This document shows, piece after piece, positions 10,801 through 13,236 of a stretch of 13,236 nt of DNA. Source of the stretch: Cylindrobasidium torrendii FP15055 ss-10 (lineage: Eukaryota > Basidiomycota > Agaricomycetes > Agaricales > Physalacriaceae); the NCBI GenBank assembly GCA_000934385.1, contig KN880883.1, positions 1 to 13,236 of the forward strand, given 5' to 3'. Under the pieces are notes generated by a model. The model searched no databases. It worked only from the letters and a program-made list of their open reading frames with translations, and was not told where the DNA came from. The stretch's first letter is position 1; every line of letters starts with the position of its first letter. Position numbers and translations under genes: made by a program.

Positions 10801-11685
10801 ATGTCTCTTCGCGCATCTACCAGCAACGGCCACGTCCTCGAGCCCTCAACAGCAGAGACGCTGGTCAATTTCGATTGCAATTTGGTCCCGGATACGCCGC
10901 CCACGGAGGAAAATACACCACTTCCCGATTTACCCAACATTCGAACAGGACCGTACGCGAACGGTAGCCAATTACCGCCTCGGATTCCCTTGACGGCGCG
11001 GCCAGAGTCGACCCTCAGCCTGCCGCGCTCGTCGTACACCCCAATCCGACGGGAAGCCACAATGAGCCTGGACTCGTCTCCGTTCGTCATTCCACCCACC
11101 CACGAGCATCGTACACTCGTCCTCTGCTTCGATGGAACAGGCGACCAGTTCGATGCAGACAACTCCAATATAGTCGAGTTCTTCAGCATGCTCAAGAAGG
11201 ATGACCGCCGTGAGCAGATGTGTTACTATCAGGTCGGGCAGATTTCCCACTCATTCTTCTTGGCGCGTCTCACGGTGTCATTCATCTCAGTCGGGCATTG
11301 GAACGTATATTTCTCCCAAGGCCGCATCGCCGACAAGCGCAACGCTGGCAAAGGTGTGTACTAGCTGTTAAAGCATCTGCTCCCTCTCATGCTGTATTGC
11401 CAGTCACTGGACATGATGATGGCTTGGCACCTGGATGCCCATGTCATGGGCAAGTCACCCCGGCGCTCTGTACAGCATGGTCTAACGCTTCTACAGACGG
11501 CTACGAGTTTCTGATGCAGAATTGTACGCCTCCTCATCCTTGGGCATCGCTTTCGCTCACTCGCCTTCGTTTTAGATCAAACTGGGGATCGCATCTGCCT
11601 TTTTGGTTTCTCAAGAGGCGCCTATACAGCGCGCGGTCTAGCAGGCATGCTCCACAAGGTTGGCCTATTACTATCCCCGACCTAG
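10801..11685 (+). pseudogene. DUF2235 protein (copy 2), truncated by transposon insertion
   Basis: 5' part of a second DUF2235 alpha/beta-hydrolase gene. Exons read as 10801-11232, 11291-11353, 11404-11449, 11497-11523 and 11576-11685; exons 2, 3 and 4 are 63, 46 and 27 bp, identical in size and phase to copy 1, which proves common descent. Intron 1 begins with a weak GTCGGG donor; intron 3 (11450-11496) uses a GC-AG pair with donor GCAAGT. FDGTGD lies at 110-115 and GFSRG at 200-204 (Ser202). After HKVGLL the frame runs seven more codons at most and stops at TAG 11683-11685, giving 225 residues without the Asp and His motifs, so an active hydrolase is not expected. The stop coincides with the apparent transposon border. 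The N-terminal region is 48 residues longer than in copy 1. Frame and splice sites are otherwise intact, suggesting recent breakage; the 3' half should lie beyond the right edge. Confidence 0.82.
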
Positions 11686-11696
11686 TGATCGGACAC
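11681..11696 (+). repeat. Subterminal direct repeat, unit 1 (CCTAGTGATCGGACAC)
   Basis: This 16-mer differs at one base from the unit at 11866-11881. It sits at the presumed transposon border. Its AGTGATCGG core also recurs at 11839-11847. Likely a terminal or transposase-binding motif, by inference from its place. Confidence 0.55.
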
Positions 11697-11838
11697 TTAA
11701 GGTAGCTCGTCAATAGTGTATTGTAGTGACTTACCTGCAGAAATAAAAATGCTGGAATGTCTTCACTGAGCTTCAGAGATAGGCATTCTGTCTTCGCCAT
11801 ATTTTTCCTTGTTGTTGCCGGGCCGGACAACGCAGGTC

Positions 11839-11847
11839 AGTGATCGG
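11839..11847 (+). repeat. AGTGATCGG core, internal copy
   Basis: Exact 9-bp match to the core of unit 1 at 11684-11692, 22 bp before unit 2. Three copies of AGTGWTCGG in under 200 bp of noncoding transposon sequence are more than expected by chance. Confidence 0.45.
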
Positions 11848-11865
11848 GGGGTGCGATCAAATTTT

Positions 11866-11881
11866 CCTAGTGTTCGGACAC
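11866..11881 (+). repeat. Subterminal direct repeat, unit 2 (CCTAGTGTTCGGACAC)
   Basis: Differs from unit 1 at one of 16 bases, and its GTGTTCGGACAC core is a near palindrome (10 of 12 positions). It could be a transposase-binding site or the end of a nested or older element, since it also begins with a TA. Confidence 0.5.
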
Positions 11882-11985
11882 CCACCATCTTGCCCTCGCA
11901 CTTGGCGATAGCGCCGGACTTTCGAGCAGAAACAATAGCATGAATCGAAAAAATGCTACTACACAGCAAGATCTATCTTTTGAGT

Positions 11986-13236
11986 CTATAATCGACCGGA
12001 CCGAAGCCGTTTTCTCAGCGGCTGCTCTTCCTCACTTTCCGGGTTATCAACGCTGGCAGGCGGCTCTGGGTGGTCTCGAACGGTGACAGGGACTGAGGGA
12101 ATGCCATCAGGTGTGTCTCCTTTGCTCTCCAGGTCCACTTCCATGCCATCGTCCGCAGAGGAGGATTTCGAAATTGACATCTGAACAGACTCCTCCACAC
12201 TCTCGCTGGGTCCCTCTCTGGCCCCAATGGCTTTGCGGTGTCCTCCGTGTGCACCTCGAGCCTGAAGATTAGTTCCCCCATGCCCACGACCACGACCACG
12301 TTGACCAGTTCGGCGGCGCCTTTCCTTCTCAGCCTCCTTCTCCTCCTTCTTCCGGATCCTCTCGGCCTTGCGCTCCTGCACTGCGGTAGCCTTCTCCTCC
12401 CTTTTCCTCTTGTTTGTGGCTAATTTCTCTGCCCGCAGATGCCGCTTCTTTTCCTTTTCCGCCACCACCGCCTCTTTCTCATGTTGCTCACGAACAACAT
12501 GTGCGTACCCTTCGCCCAATGTTAAGGATCGTGCGCCCGCTGCAAAACTACCTCTATCTGGTCTGCCCACTTTCGCTCGCTTTTCCTCAAGTTGTTTTCG
12601 GAGTCTCGTGTTTTCCTGGGCCATGATTGTAGCATGTGCAATTGCACGACTGTTGTCCTCGGCAAGCTTCTTTTTCTCCTCCTGCAGCTTGTGAAGAGCA
12701 GCCCACAACTCGTCACGGCCTGCATGCTCCCGTGGAAGCTCCGTCGAATTGCGAGTGCGTTTGATAGCACGTCGCTCGGTCAGATCGGCAACATTGTCTC
12801 GAGAGGCTGACAAAGGTGGGCTGGATGGATTGCTTGGTGTCGAGGAGGGTGTTGAAGAAGAACGGGAGGCTGCATGGACTTCCCCGCTGCTGCCTGGGTA
12901 GTTTTCGGGGACATGGAGTTGTATTGATGTGTTCCAGCTTGGTGCAAAGTCACGGTCGTCGAAGATGTCGGGGTTGATTGGATCGAGACCGCACTTCTTC
13001 CATGCTGAAACGATGGCCGCCTTTGACAGGGATTTATCACGTACTTCAAGGTAGTGAGAAATAAAATTGGTTTTTGTGATTCTATTTCCCTGCGCAGCGA
13101 CAATGTCAACATGGCGGCCCCAGTTAGTCTCCACGATGCCAAAGACACCAACATCGAGAGGCTGGAGCTTGTGTGTGGTGTGTGAGGGGAAAGAAAAGAA
13201 TTCAATACCCTTGTCGCGGGCCATGGTGATGATTTC
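11986..13236 (-). CDS. DDE-1 superfamily endonuclease (pogo/Tigger-like transposase), C-terminal part
   Basis: Open frame entering from the right edge, 416 residues visible, ending at TAG (complement of 11986-11988). The ATG at 13224 is not the real start: four in-frame codons before it (E-I-I-T) continue the family alignment. The first 35 residues are the end of the DDE catalytic domain, with FPSHTTHKLQPLDVGVFG; Asp28 of the visible part (13153-13155) is the expected third catalytic acid. It is followed by the usual helical stretch ending near a DPINPDIF motif. The rest is unusual for the fold: a Ser/Pro-rich linker, then a long Lys/Glu/Arg-rich coiled-coil stretch, an RGRGRGHGG patch resembling RGG or AT-hook elements, and an acidic tail ending RKRLRSGRL. 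No stops or frameshifts are seen, so the element may be young. The N-terminal DNA-binding part lies outside the window. Confidence 0.9.
   Translation of the reverse strand, partial: EIITMARDKGIEFFSFPSHTTHKLQPLDVGVFGIVETNWGRHVDIVAAQGNRITKTNFISHYLEVRDKSLSKAAIVSAWKKCGLDPINPDIFDDRDFAPSWNTSIQLHVPENYPGSSGEVHAASRSSSTPSSTPSNPSSPPLSASRDNVADLTERRAIKRTRNSTELPREHAGRDELWAALHKLQEEKKKLAEDNSRAIAHATIMAQENTRLRKQLEEKRAKVGRPDRGSFAAGARSLTLGEGYAHVVREQHEKEAVVAEKEKKRHLRAEKLATNKRKREEKATAVQERKAERIRKKEEKEAEKERRRRTGQRGRGRGHGGTNLQARGAHGGHRKAIGAREGPSESVEESVQMSISKSSSADDGMEVDLESKGDTPDGIPSVPVTVRDHPEPPASVDNPESEEEQPLRKRLRSGRL

Larger units (their letters stand above)
11684..13236 (-). mobile_element. Pogo/Tigger-like (DDE-1) DNA transposon, partial; one end in the window
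   Basis: The DUF2235 similarity stops at about 11680, and from there to the right edge the sequence is unlike the gene. The element carries a DDE-1 transposase on the minus strand. Members of this superfamily insert at TA, and a TA at 11683-11684 sits exactly at the break, so the element probably begins there; other TA dinucleotides at about 11665-11673 are possible. About 300 bp lie between this border and the transposase stop, with three copies of AGTGWTCGG. The other end, with its terminal inverted repeat and second TA, is outside the window, so the border is inferred. Confidence 0.8.

Noticed and set aside
12238..12694. Plus-strand open frames opposite the transposase tail
   Set aside because: They are Ser/Leu/Phe-rich shadows of the Lys/Glu/Arg-rich transposase tail on the minus strand.
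1..13236. tRNA genes, rRNA, CRISPR arrays, a gene-cluster system linking pump, synthetase and DUF2235
   Set aside because: No tRNA-like arms or repeat arrays were seen, and each gene has its own promoter region with no shared pathway evident; co-location alone does not make a system.

Overview
The window looks like nuclear DNA of a filamentous basidiomycete, most likely an agaricomycete. Every gene is split by very short introns (about 43-58 bp, almost all GT-AG), start codons have fungal-type contexts, coding density is high, and the protein families (a full-length PDR-type ABC transporter, fungal DUF2235 proteins, a pogo/Tigger-like DDE-1 transposase) are typical of that group. No genus can be named from sequence alone.

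Layout, left to right. 1-791: upstream region with a palindromic CRE octamer (74-81) and a TATA box (696-701). 792-5673 (+): complete PDR/ABCG drug-efflux transporter, 10 exons, 1470 residues. 5674-6059: 3' flank plus a leader region with two small upstream ORFs. 6060-7480 (+): complete cytosolic tryptophanyl-tRNA synthetase, 4 exons, 426 residues. 7743-9725 (+): complete DUF2235 alpha/beta-hydrolase-fold protein, 8 exons, 538 residues, with a TATA box only 45 bp before the ATG. 9726-10736: about 1 kb with no supportable gene. 10801-11685 (+): a second DUF2235 gene, tandem paralogue of the first, with matching intron positions; it breaks off inside its fifth exon, just after the GFSRG nucleophile elbow. 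11684-13236: a DNA transposon whose transposase lies on the minus strand and runs off the right edge.

The three complete genes are ordinary and I see no operon-like functional link between them. The main story is on the right: a recent tandem duplication of a DUF2235 gene, one copy of which was then apparently cut by a pogo/Tigger-like element inserting at a TA dinucleotide. The TA plus the first G of the element makes the stop codon that ends the truncated reading frame. I did not find a convincing new biological system. The best leads are the transposon junction with its repeated AGTGWTCGG motif, the GC-AG intron in the broken paralogue, the upstream ORFs before the Trp-tRNA synthetase (one carrying a Trp codon), and the long charged C-terminal tail of the transposase.
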